A stretch of DNA of 64,000 nucleotides from positions 2,106,001-2,170,000 of the forward strand of contig CAIIXF020000001.1 in the NCBI GenBank assembly GCA_903813345.2, given 5' to 3'. The notes beneath the pieces were generated by a model. It saw nothing but the letters and a program-made list of their open reading frames with translations, had not been told where the DNA came from and made no database searches. The stretch's first letter is position 1. Each line of letters begins with the position of its first letter. The DNA comes from Owenia fusiformis. Its lineage: Eukaryota > Annelida > Polychaeta > Sabellida > Oweniidae. Of the stretch, positions 44,231-57,300 are shown piece by piece. The position numbers and the translations under genes were made by a program.

Positions 44231-45135
44231 AAAGTCATATCTTCATCACAATATGATGTTGGGATCGTTGCCTTGATAATTTGTCATATTAGGTAATAAT
44301 GGCAGACTTTTGGACACTTGACAGGTCGAACTTCGGTCCATAGAACGAATGGCTCCAGCGACTTCGTGGGGGCGCTTCGTAAAAAACACCCCCCCCCCTT
44401 ACCTAAACATGATCAAAAAACAAGTGCAAGTGTAAAATGTCATAAAAGGAAAGGGAATGGTTATTCAATCTATTTACAATACATAATACATCATTATTGC
44501 AGGCCTGTCAACTGTCCCGCAATTTGCGTATTTGTCACGCATTTGCTGAAGAATTTGAAGTCACGCCAGTTTTTTTTGCGTGACAGAAAATGTCACGCAA
44601 AATACGCATTTTACCTTGCAATTGTCAAGCAAAAATATTTCTGTAGAAATTTTTTCGAAATATGTTTACGATACGGTAAAAATACGAACGTCGGAAAAAA
44701 CCGATCGCAATTTGTTCGGATTTGTCACGCGAATCCCGTATGTGTCACGCATGTCCACTGGAAATTTTTCGTACCTGTTATGCCCGAGCTCATGTGGATC
44801 AGTATTTAGTAACTTCGCTGTAGGAAGTAGTGTTGATTGAAGTCCACATGAATTATAAAACACAGAAAACTTTGACTGGAATACTTACGCTGCAACTTTT
44901 TGTTTCAACTTTTAGTCTGAAAGGATGAAAGTTGAGACTGGTTGGTTTTCTAATGTAGGTCAAATATGACAGTAACAAACATCCTGAATTAAAGCTAATG
45001 CAGCAGTCTATACATTCATTTATGAGTTGATATTATGTGTTAAATGTTGGAAATTCAAAATCACATCCTTATCAGTAAAATTAAGTTCACATATCGTTAT
45101 ATTCAGGATTCAAAGATCTACAATTTTCAAATTTT
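44231..45135. other. Upstream flank of SMCHD1
   Basis: A C-run near 44389-44398, a TGTCACGC/GCGTGACA repeat block at 44510-44760 with several short inverted phrases, then ~350 bp of unremarkable sequence before the gene. The overlapping ORFs around 44318-44863 (both strands) are products of the repeat block. Confidence 0.5.
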
Positions 45136-45143
45136 GCGCCAAA
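45136..45143 (-). promoter_or_regulatory. E2F-type site upstream of SMCHD1
   Basis: GCGCCAAA (TTTGGCGC on the other strand), inside the near-palindrome ATTTTGCGCCAAAT, 25 bp before the start codon. It fits TTTSSCGC. Suggests cell-cycle linked expression; inference only. Confidence 0.4.
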
Positions 45144-45167
45144 TAAACACAGCCGGGAAATTTCAAC

Positions 45168-45332
45168 ATGGCGTCCTCTCTGCGAAAAGGGGAATCAAAA
45201 ATTGAGTCAAATGATGGAGAAGAAGACTCGTTTGTGTTTGTCTACGATCGAAGAAGTGGTGACAATCCCGAGACAAAGATACATACTGGAGGCCTGTTTA
45301 GTTTTAATGATTTCAAAGGCCGTGTTAGAGAG
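45168..45332 (+). CDS. SMCHD1: SMCHD1 exon 1
   Basis: ATG in strong context (CAACATGG). 55 codons, acidic and polar, with [10 protein letters not shown] as the first conserved strand. Donor GTAAAA, phase 0. Confidence 0.85.
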
Positions 45333-48300
45333 GTAAAAGCTACATTAGACAAAAACACATTGAAAAATTATTTGTTTTTATTTTTCTTTCTGCAAAGGTC
45401 ACGGACACAATGTAATTTTTAGAAGTAAATTACTCCATCTTCCCACGGATAGTGGGAAGTCCTCCATATATTACTTATATTATTTCTCAGGTAACGCAGC
45501 TTCCATCCAAAATAAAAAAAATATGTATTTTTAAAATAAATTATTTGTCTAGTTTTCGTTAACAAATATCCTGAGACACATAGGGCCAGTAGAAAACACT
45601 AAACAGAAAAATAAAAAAAATATTCATACCTCCAAATCTGCTTTATTGGTCAGATAATGCACCAAATCATAATGGTTGTTCAAAATAAAAATTTAAGGGG
45701 ACGGAGCGCCGTATCTCGCGAGAATAAAGCAAATCACGCACCATCTCGCGAGAATAAAGCAAATCACGCAAATGCGCGTGATTTTTTCGACCAATCAAAT
45801 AGCTTGAAATTTACCAAACCATTTCGTCCAGTGTTTCACACATGCGCAATAGAAATTGTCAATTTACTGAGCGGACCCTTCAATGGCTTGGAGAAATTTT
45901 ACTCACGATAATTGATGATTACTGAACACATATAGGCATAAGAGGTTGTATAAATGTTTCAAGAATAGCATGATATCAAATAATCTGTACATTATGCTAC
46001 GATTCATTCAAAAATTGAATCTAGAGGACAGGTGACCATATTTTTTTCATATTTTTTTAATTTTTACTTGCATTACCTGGTGTATATATACCTCCTAGAT
46101 GGAGGACTTCCCACTATCCGTGCATCTTCCACAAACAACGTCATTGTTGTTGTTGCTTCTTTTGCTCTTCATGTATGTCACTTAACAATTTATTGTATCC
46201 ATATCGTTATTTTTTGTTTGTATCCTTTTATGCGCTATAATGCCCCTAAATGGTCTTGTGTTGCTTGTTTTTCACCTGTGCTTACACTTGTGCTTCTCAC
46301 TTGTGCTTATATTTGCATAAAGTCTTCTGGTTTGCCTTATGTAGCTACAAAAGGCATTTAGTTTCCTGTTTGACGATTCTGACAGGTTCGTGTTTACTGT
46401 AGTCCGCACAGGGTGTGTTGATCAAGGGTTTGTGTTTTCCCCAAGGAATTGGCAGCTTTTTGGTTGCACTCTCGTGCAAAATTTCCCCACTAACCACCCT
46501 AATTTCCTGATTTTGAGAGTACTGTATATGTTTGAGAAATGATAAAAGGCCAGTGAGGCAAAATATTAGGTGGTGTCAAATTACTACAGAAGTTGATTTT
46601 GAACTGTGAAGTGCAGACATGACTTCAATATCACCGAAAAGTAGAGTGACATTCTACGTTTCCTCCAAGCTTAGGCACACAATGCACCTGTCTTCTGGGC
46701 CTTTATTTATATATCGGAGATTTGTCACTGGCCCAGAGGCGCATCACCAACCATAGTAAATTTCAAAATGTTGAAAGTCTGAAAAACTCCAAATCTGGAG
46801 CTTTTTCTTTTTCTTGGAGCTCCTTACCTTATCTAATTCTTGTACCAGTATATTGCAACACTGCTTGGCTTCAGAATGGTACTTGGTTTGCTGGGGTAAA
46901 TCAATAATATTTTCATTGAATTATTCTATTGATTTTTTGAAGTGATCTTCAAACTTTGCAAATTATTCACTGAACATATTAGATTCCATTGGGATAACAT
47001 ATCACTCATAATCAGTAGGCATTTGATTATGAAAAATCAACTCCAAAGTAGCATTACTGCGCTAGGTTCAAAATATTTATATTTTTTCAAATTTGCAAAA
47101 AGTTATACACTTCAAACCACGCAACTGGTGACACTTTTAAAACTCGAAGAGTCAAAGTCACTAGGAGTGGGGCAGCCCCGCCTAATTGGTCACATGTTGC
47201 TGTTAATTTACCTGTGTTTGCTCTTGATGCTTATTCACTTGTGAATGGTCTCTCTGTACTGATTTTCATTCGGTTGCTATGGTTCTACTGTATATTTCAA
47301 TGTTTTACTTTTGTCAGTCAACTTGAATAAATACAATAAGCTAATGGATGGGACTGTCTCTTACTGTCAGTGTCCCTTTGATGAAATTTCATGACTGATG
47401 TGCTATTGTCAGATAAACATAACTCATTTCACACATAGAGTGCATCTTTCATTTTTGCACAAAAGGTAAATTTAGTGTACCTAGATTATTAATTGATTGG
47501 GTTAATAATTCTTTAGAATGTATGAATAACTCGAATATTGGTCTACTTTTCATGTCAACCTTACATTCTAGGATTTAGTAAATACTCTCAAATGAACCCA
47601 CAACAGCTATGTTTTGTTTATTAAGAAGCACAAGCACATTATCTTCATTGTCAGTTTATCAAAATAATGATATAATAATGATGAGCTGGAAATGATTATG
47701 ATTAAACACTTTCAATCCTCAGTTATCTCTAAAGCTAGAAAGATCTTTTTTAACCATGATTTTTTAGCTGTGATACAGCAAGGAAGATGATGGTATTATA
47801 GGGCCTTGTATTTGTATGATACGAAAATGATGTTATGGATGCAACTAATTCACCGTAAACGTTGAACACTTACTTCTACAATTAACCTTATATTTTTATT
47901 AGGCCCTTGGTATTGGTGCTTCAGAAAAGTTTGTGATTGCAACAACCAACAGAGAAGAAATACATGATGATGAGACTTGGGGTAGGTTAATGGCATTTAC
48001 TGTTCATTGTCAAAATTTAGCAATATATAGTCTATATAGAGAAATGTTCCATTTTTATTATTATGTGACATACTGTTATAGTCTCCAATTTTTTTGAGGA
48101 TGGTTATTGGTGTTTGGCGTTTGATATCTGTAACAAATGGCAGGTGGTGACATTTTGCAAGCTAATGCCTTGTATCAAAACATATCACACAAACATTATT
48201 TTATGTCCCATAACTCAAGACTGAAACCTCCACAACCTTTTATGAATATAACAAGATAAGATATTATTAAGATATTTGTATTTGAATTTTAGATCAAGTT

Positions 48301-51300
48301 GACAATGAGTTCACCCTGTATGTTCTACATGATGTCAACCAGGAACTCACTGCACCTGCGGAGGAGAGGGTCAGCTACTTACCTCATTATGATACTATTG
48401 TCAAGGGAGGGATGTATGAATACTATGCCTCAGAGGGTCAAAACCCACTACGTAAGTTTAAAAATACTCTTTAACTCTTGGTATAAAGGTCTACAACTCT
48501 ATTGTTCAGCCCGTGTCTTAGAGGAATGATTTATTGTATAACGTAATGATTTTTTGTATAAAGTATTGAGTATAAATGGATTTGCATTCTTCCTATATCT
48601 TGTTCCAGCCTATGCATTTGCTGAGCTCATAGACAACGCACTTGCTGCTACTGCGGACAATGTAGGGAGCAGAAACATTGAGATAAGACTGGTATGATGT
48701 ATTATGTATTAATTTATGTGATATCAAACCTGAGCATTTGTAAACCATCAATAATGAAGCAGCCAATGATCCACCAGTTTGAAAGTTTCAAATATACCTT
48801 GAACCCATCTGAAATTATTTTGCATCCCATTCATGATTGAGATATAAGTAAAGACAGGTATTTAAGATTGACCACTTGGACCATCTGGTATTTTTTATAA
48901 AATGTCACTTTAATTACCAAAGTGTAAAGAATCTGAGGAGACTATTATTATACGTGTACTTTATAAACTAATAAATTACTTTGATTTTTAGCATTTTGAT
49001 GATGCCAATCCATCCAAAAATTATGTATTTGTGATAGACAATGGAAAAGGGATGACATCTAAACAGCTGAATAACTGGGCTATATACAGACTTTCAAAGT
49101 TCAGGAGGGACAAATATGGAAAATTGTGAGTTGGTTTCTTATATTTTGCTTACAATCTCATTTGCCACAAATGAAAAGTATGTATTTGAAACTTCAGCCT
49201 GTGCAAATGACCATGGGAATGTGCATCCTTTGACATTTAAATCAAGGTCAATCTATTCAACCTTTTATACCAAACACTTTTGGGCTGGCTATATATCAGT
49301 ATTCACAGTTGTAAAAACTTACAAAAGTTGCTTAATTTCTTGATTTATCAAATATTTCCTATTAAATTTTGATATTTATTACTGTTTGTCTGGTGAAAGA
49401 AGGTGCCATGTTGATGTTACCTAATAGTTGATCATTTACAGAGTAAACAGAGAGGACGACGATGATAAGAGATCAGATCCTGGTATGGAGAATGCCCCTA
49501 GATCCCTAAACAGTGATATATCATACTTTGGTGTAGGAGGAAAACAAGCCATATTCTTCATAGGCAATTCTAGCAGGGTATGGATTTATCATTGTCTAGT
49601 TTTATACAGTTATTTGTTGTTTTTTGTTTAGAGGTACCAAATTAAACAAAGGATCCAGGTCACTCAATGCATTGAAATAAAAAGATGTTCTGAGGTACCT
49701 CCTCAAATATTTTGTATCCACATACATTTGATGCAAAAATCTTAAGATTCCAGGATCACTGCTTATTTTTGGACTTGAAATTGACTAGATGTGACAGCAC
49801 ACTAATGCAAACATCAGATGTAATGGGTAAAGCCGGATATTTATCAAAATGTACCTTTGGTTTTCAGATGATCTCCAAGGCCAAAGGATCCAATGATGTC
49901 CATGAATTGAACATATCTAAAGAGGAATTTGAAAGGAAAGAGAAAAACAGAGAATCAATATATTCAGGCTTTATAAGGAACAGAGTCGTGAGTCATTATT
50001 ATTACTTGTACTTTATTTTTTCAATAGGATTTTTTTAAAATCACTAAGCACTCTTGTTCTGCCTTTGGGTAATACATTTTGAAATTATATAAAGATGAGC
50101 AAAATCCAAAGTGTATTAAAGTACAAAATCTGAATGCACTGTGTGTTGAAACAACCCCCGAGTACAATAATGCTATGTTGTATTTTAAGCCTGGTGATGT
50201 GTCACACATCTCTGCAGATGATGAGAATGTTCGTCGGCTTGTGGCTGAAGAGAAAGACAAAGATAGTTTCACAGCAGTAGTTGTAAATGGAGTGAACCCA
50301 GAACATATTCCATACCTCAAGATCGGTGTCAAAAGCTGGACCAGACAGTTAGCGTAAGTAAATTGTATTATTCTGAAATTATTTGAACAAATGGGTTTCA
50401 AAATGGTCAACACTTGTGAGCACAGTACCCATGGTACTATTTAAAAGCAAATTCTTTGAAGAAGTTACCACTGATTAAACAAATTAAAGTTTAGAGCTAT
50501 TTAGCTTTCTTGGACTTTTCAATATTCTCTGAGGAAGAGACATCCACAATACAAGCCATACCAGAGATTAAGAGAGTACGATCATTCATGCAAAGATTAA
50601 AGCACCCATTGTCCATTCAAAATATATTTTTTGAATTCAATATCAAGAATATTATATACGCATATGTCAATGTTGCAGTCACATATATCACTACTACATC
50701 CATGGTCCAAATGGCAACACAGGGGATGGCATTGATTCAAGGAGCAGCCCTTTCAAAAACATAGACATACAGGTGAGTGTCATGTAACTTTGATTTAAAG
50801 AAAGCATAATATGCTACATCATGAGTTATTGTTGGTTTTATTTCGCTCAATGCTATCAATCTTTAGGAAAAGTTGGCGAAAACAAAATTTGTATTCCTAA
50901 ACCTGTATAAATTGGAGGATGGCAGAATCTTTCTCAAGAATGGTCTGTGAATTTTAAAATTCTGATAAAGGATATATGAGATATAAAAAAAAATTAAATA
51001 AAAACAAAGAAAATCATATGCCATCAGTGAATCATGATTTTGAATATATTGTGGATGTGACTTGAGTTACTAATTTCAGGTGAAAATGTACTTTAAAGGC
51101 CAAAGTCAACCTAAAGTTATAAACCTTAGAGATATAGATGATGATATGCAGACCCAGTTTATTAAAACAGCAGCCAGTAGTTTTGAGTTCAAAGCTAAAG
51201 TGGAAGGCACTGGTATGGTAGAAGGGGTCCTAAGATACCATCCATTTCTTTATGATAAAGAAACCTATCCTTCAGATGCCAATGACCCAAGAGGTGAGTG

Positions 51301-54300
51301 AGAAAATGACAGACTCAAGACTACCTAAAATAACTGTATTGTTTAGAGCTTCACCCAAACAAAGTATAGAATATTGCCTAACTTTGAGAAGTCTCTATTA
51401 TGGCAATGAGCAGATAGTCATCAGAAAAATCTGAGGAGTTACTGCACATGAGAGTGGGGGTGCTACGAAATGATGTGATATACGACAAATTCTCGCTTAG
51501 AACCAAAATATGTGGATTGCTCTAGCTAAGTGGTCTAAAGCTTGTATTGAAGCATTGTATGTACATGTGTGTTACTTTTAAACTGACAAGAATGAATAAA
51601 TAATTGTGATTTATTTCCCACAGTTGAACCAGATCCTGAAGAGGACCACATGTATGCTATGCAAGACACAAGGCCAGCTAGAGGCAAAAGGGCAATATTT
51701 GAGTGTTACTGGAATGGACGCCTTATCCCATATACACTCATAGATGAGTAAGTTTTCTATTACCTTTAATCATTTATACACAATATAATTTTTGTTAAGC
51801 ATTCCCACTTATGTCTTACATTAAGCTCTATTACATATTTTAAAGAATCACAATGAACTACAAATCTTAAGCTTATGGAATTTGCGACTTTCTTTGTTTC
51901 TTTATATTGACTTCAAACTAGTGGTGTCAATTAACCGCTTGAGAATTAACCGGTTAACCGGGGGTTTTTACCGGTTAAAGTCGGTTAACCGGCGGGAAAT
52001 TTGAACTGATAATTTCAAATGAAATCTTCATCTTCGATCTTGAAAGTTGAAAAAAATTGGAAAAATGATATCGGCGTTTAATTTTTACGTTCGTCAAGCT
52101 TTACTCTATTCTATGTAAGTAAGCGCGGGAAAGCAATGTGGCAGGGATTAAAGTTGCTGATTGGATGTTTGTAAGGAATTATCGGACCTATCACATGTAT
52201 GAGTAGCTCACATGAAACTGACGCTTGAAAAACAAACAGATTAAAATGCTAAGTAAGCGCGGGAAAGCAATGTGGCAGGGATTAAAGTTGCTGATTGGAT
52301 GTTTGTAAGGAGTTATGGGACTTATGACATGTATGAGTAGCTTACGTGAAACTGACACCATAAAACCAAACGGATTAGCATGCAAAATAAGCGCGGGAAA
52401 TAACAGAATTATACACGGTCAACTAACCGCCCATAAAAACACAGACCGGTCAAGGCATTATCGGCGGTTAACCGGTTAACCGGTTAATACTTGACACCTC
52501 TACTTCAAACAATATGTCGGACCATTATAGACTTCTATTTCTGGCTAATGTTTAACCACTATTTTCTTGTTAGTTTTGACTGGTGTGCTACTCCAAAGAA
52601 ACAGCGCAACATTCCTCTTGAGTGTTACAACAGAACATCGGGAGTGTTATGGACAAACGATAAGTTCCAAGTCAGTACAAATAAACTGACATTTATAGAT
52701 CTGGAGATGAGACTTCGTGACAAACAGACTGTGTTCAGCCGCGTCATATCAGGACATGTAAGTAGTACTCTGTGGAGTAGAAGTACAATTGAATTCAAAT
52801 ATATTTTGTATCTAGTTGTGTAGCTAAGATCACTAACTCATTCTTATTAAAGTCCCAGTCATTATTAATTGAAGTTCACATATGTTGTGTAAGTATCAGA
52901 AGTGTCCTGTTCTATGTTCTAGGAAAAACGTACAGCAATAGACAAAGAGCTTATAGCCTGGCTGAAAGAATGCCATGAACTAACTGACAAACAGATCAAG
53001 TTTACGGGCTTTGGGGGAACTACAACACGTCATGATTTACCACGTTCTAAACAGTCCCCCTGGTCAGTGTTCAGTTCCATTGAATGGGCTGGGAAAACAT
53101 ACAAGAAAGGCCAAATAGTAAGCATTTATTCATACCATAAATTAATAGAAAATAGGCCTTACCTTGTAATTTTCTTTGATGAACGCGTAATGTAAATATT
53201 GACTTTATTTGAAGAAATCACAATTTAGAATTTTGTGATATCCATGGTTCAACTTATAATTTTTTGGTACTTTTTGAGCTTGACTTTAGAGGTAGAGAAC
53301 AAGCTGTCTCAGTCATCATTCTTGATTATTATATACCCAATATGTAACACTAATCCTGATTGGTCAATACCTAGTCACGTGTTCCGAAATAGATTTACTA
53401 TTTCCCTCGAAAAGTTATATTCCCTCAAATGTGACGTCAGTGGGAATATACATTTGAACTATTGCCCGCTGACGTCACAATTGCAAGTTCTATTACCCTT
53501 GGAAACGTCTGCGCATCATCACTGCACAGACGAAAAACAGAAAAATGGAGGCTGAGCACAAACGCAAATCAACTCCGTTCACCATGACAGACGTGCGTGA
53601 ACGATACAGTATAAGCAACGTGTATAAAGTTCCCTAAGCTCAATTCGTCTGTGTAATTTCAAGTGTTATGATAATCTATTCCGCGTGTTAAACGCGATTG
53701 AATTGATGATTTGCGATCACCGAATGGATTCTATCTTTTAGTGACGTCACAATTAGGCCACCCAGCTCTAGATGTTTTTGTTTGAGGGATTATCTTCTAT
53801 ATTTCGTGCTTTATTGATTTATTTTTCATGAAAACGTTCGATTTGACTAAATCAAGATCCATGCTAAGCACATACCAAGTCTAAGATCTTACTGACATGA
53901 TTTAGATAGCGGTTAAGCGCCCCCCGATTTTGACAAATACGGGGGGCGCTTATAGGCATCGATGTTTAGTATGAATTTCACCAAAACTTCGCACATATAT
54001 AGAAATAATCATGATCTTAGTCAAATCGGCATATCTGGTAAATATCCGACCCATGGTTTTCACAAAAGAAACGACAATATTTTTTGCTCAAAACTGCAAG
54101 TGTCCGCCATTTCGTGATTCCATCATGTCTAATATCATTTCTATATGACGTCACACCAATAAGACGAAATACATGACAACAGTATCCATAAACAAAATTC
54201 CTGAATTCTGATCGCAAAAGGTCAATTTGTCAAGTGAGAGTCTCAAAAGGCAAAAATTTCTGTTGAGCATCTGATGACGTCACAGCTTATAATGCTAACA

Positions 54301-57300
54301 ATGGACCCGGGGAGGGGGCTTTCTAAGCCTTTTTGGCCTTCGCAGAGGAAACGGGACAAGAGTCAGTATAGGGTATATAATAAAACAAATAGTGACTGCC
54401 TAATTTCGAGCAATAGTGTAAATGATTTCCCCTTGGGAATATCCTCTACAATGTACTATTCCCTCAGCCTGCGGCTTCGGGAATAGTACATTGTAGAGGA
54501 TATTCCCTCGGGGAAATAATTTACACTATTGCCCTCAATGGCAGTCACTATTTGTATAATAATAAAGAAAATATTTTATTCAATTTCAGATCAAGTTGTC
54601 TAGAACACTACCTGTTGTTTATGGTACAATTAAGAAGTTTATGTTATATGGAGACCATGAAGGAGATGTGTATGCAACTGGTGGTGATATTGAAGTAACT
54701 CAGGTAGGAATATACAGTATAAGTTAATACCTCAAATGAAACCTTCCGTGCACTCCTCTAACTATTATAAATTATTTTAAATGATTTTAGCTATTTGCAT
54801 ATATGAAAGGATGTGCGAGCATTGCATTGTTTTCTTGAAGCTTCATAAGATTAGAGAAATTGTGTCTATTTCAGGAACCTGCCTCACTATATGATGAAGT
54901 GAAGGTCTTCCCCCTTACCAAACTAGACAGAACAATAAGTCCACAACTCATTAGGAAATACATAGAAGAGGAAGAATCAAAGTAAGAAATGCACATTGAG
55001 TAGTGTCATGGGTTATATGGTTGCCCTGTTACCTTTAGAAATGGAAAAAAGTGCAAATAATCCATCATTATCACTTTTAGATTGGTATCATATTTTGTAT
55101 TTTTATCCCATCGAACGAAGTACGTCCGTCCATCCGTCCGGGCAATAACTCAAATACCGTTGGCCCGATTTTGTTCATATTTTGTACACATATACCCTAT
55201 TAGTAGAAGTTCTGCTCGAAAGCCGATTTTCAAAATGCTCGCTCATTTCAAAATGGCGGCCATTTTAGTGCCGATTTTACAGTAATTTAGGTGCAATATG
55301 TAAAACTGTAATAGCAATATGTTTTAAATGTAAAAAAATTATAAAGGACATTAATAAAGCTACAAATGTAGATATTAAAAAAGCACATGGCAGCCATGTT
55401 GAAAAATGGCGGCCTTTACTCGTTATTTTACGATTTTTGCTGTAACTCGAAAAGTAGTGGAGCGATTTTGCTCATATTTGGTATGTGAATACTATAAACA
55501 TTGCACACTGTCTAAAGACACTTTTGGTAGAAGGCGGCCATTTTTCAAAATGGCCGCCATTTTAACGTTTTTTACTATAACTCGAAAAGTAGTGGAGCGA
55601 TTTTGTTAATATTTGGTATGTGAATACTATAAGCATGGCACACTGTCTTATGACACTTTTGAAAAATGGCCGCCATTTTAACATATTTTACTATAACTCG
55701 AAAAGTAGTGACGCGATTTTGTTCATATTTGGTATGTGAATACTATAAGCATGGCACACTGTCTAAAGACACTTTTGGTAGAAGGTGGCCATTTTGAAAA
55801 ATGGCCGCCATTTTAACGTATTTTACTATAACTCGAAAAGTAGTGGAGCGATTTTGTTTATATTTGGTATGTGAATACTAAAAGCATGGCACACTGTCTA
55901 ATGACACTTTTGGTAGAAGGTGGCCATTTTTAAAAATGGCCCCATTTTAACGTAATTTACTATAACTTGAAAAGTAGTGAAGCGATTTTGTTCATATTTG
56001 ATTTGTGAATACTCATGAGCCTTGCACACTGTCTCATGACACTTCGGATAGTAGGCGGCCATTTTAAAAAATGGCTGTCATTTTACATTTTTTACTATAA
56101 CTTGAAAAGTAGTGGAGAGATTTTGTTCATATTTGATATGTGAATACTCTAAGCATGGCACATTGTCTAATAAGACTTTGGGGAGTAGTTGGCCATTTTG
56201 AAAAATGGCCACCATTTTTATGTGTGTTATTTTACAAGTACATGTGTGCGATTTTTCAAAAATTTTATAGGTGGCTTCTTAAAAGCATATTATTTCTTCT
56301 GATGACAACTTGGCTAGTGAGCAACCATTTTGAAAATGGTGGCCTTTCTGGTGTGTTGTTTTATGATATTTGCTATATATTTCGTTTGTAAAAATGCCAG
56401 CCATTTCTGTTCAATGGGATTCGCTACGCTTTGGCGTTGCCGTTGTTCTGGTTAAATCAAGAAACCAAATTAAAAAGTGTTATTATGATAATATTATGGT
56501 AATATTAATGTTTAAGAGATCGAGTCTCCTAAAAACACAATTGGAGTAACCCCCTGATTTTTTCATGTTATTTGATGTAAAACAAGTTTGTTTATCAACT
56601 TATCAATTCTGAGGCTTGAATTAATTCGTCAACAGTATCAATTGGATGATTGTTCCTAGCCATGAATTTCCACTTACATCAATAGAAATTAAAATTGAAA
56701 TTTAAAAAGCCCGCTCAAATTTGTTCCAGTCTGATTGGCTTTTTCCTTCAGATTATTTTGGCTTAGAGAAGCCATATTTATTACTTCTAAGGGGTTACAA
56801 TATAGATAAATCCCCCAAGAACATTGTATTCTGTTTTCGACTTATTGCGTTCAATTCTGACAGTTGGTTGTTCTTTTGGTTGTCCTGTTGATATCCTCAA
56901 TATATTATCGATATCGTGCTTATGATTTTGTCTCAAGATATGTCTAAGGTATATGTGATGTATATGAGCAATTATATTAGGACATTACTGATTGTCCAGA
57001 AAAGAAATTTGGATGACTCGATCTCTTTTATAATGTTACTATGACATCTTTTCAGATTACCGTCCAAACTGTTAGTTACTTGGCCAGAGGGCAATGAAGT
57101 TAAACATGGGGAGAAACGTGCAGCAGGTCGTACAGTTGGTGACATCAAGGTAGAGATAGCCAATAGGAAGGGAGAGTTGATCAGTAAGCTACCAGGCACT
57201 GCTGGACAGGCCAAGCGTCTTCTGATGGAGCTCAAAGTCATATGGCACTGTAGGTTCTGTTCTTTGGTAACATTTGATATGTTGGTTGGTAAATGAATCA

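Noticed and set aside
44318-44863. 163-codon plus-strand ORF and overlapping ORFs on both strands
   Set aside because: The region is a TGTCACGC/GCGTGACA repeat block; overlapping open frames on both strands reflect repeat composition.
46032-46361. 109-codon hydrophobic ORF
   Set aside because: Starts inside the inverted-repeat element and runs through T-rich intron; hydrophobicity follows from base composition.
50079-50189. Upstream extension of the SMCHD1 exon at 50190
   Set aside because: The frame is open but has no family counterpart; the acceptor at 50189 gives the correct phase and the conserved start.
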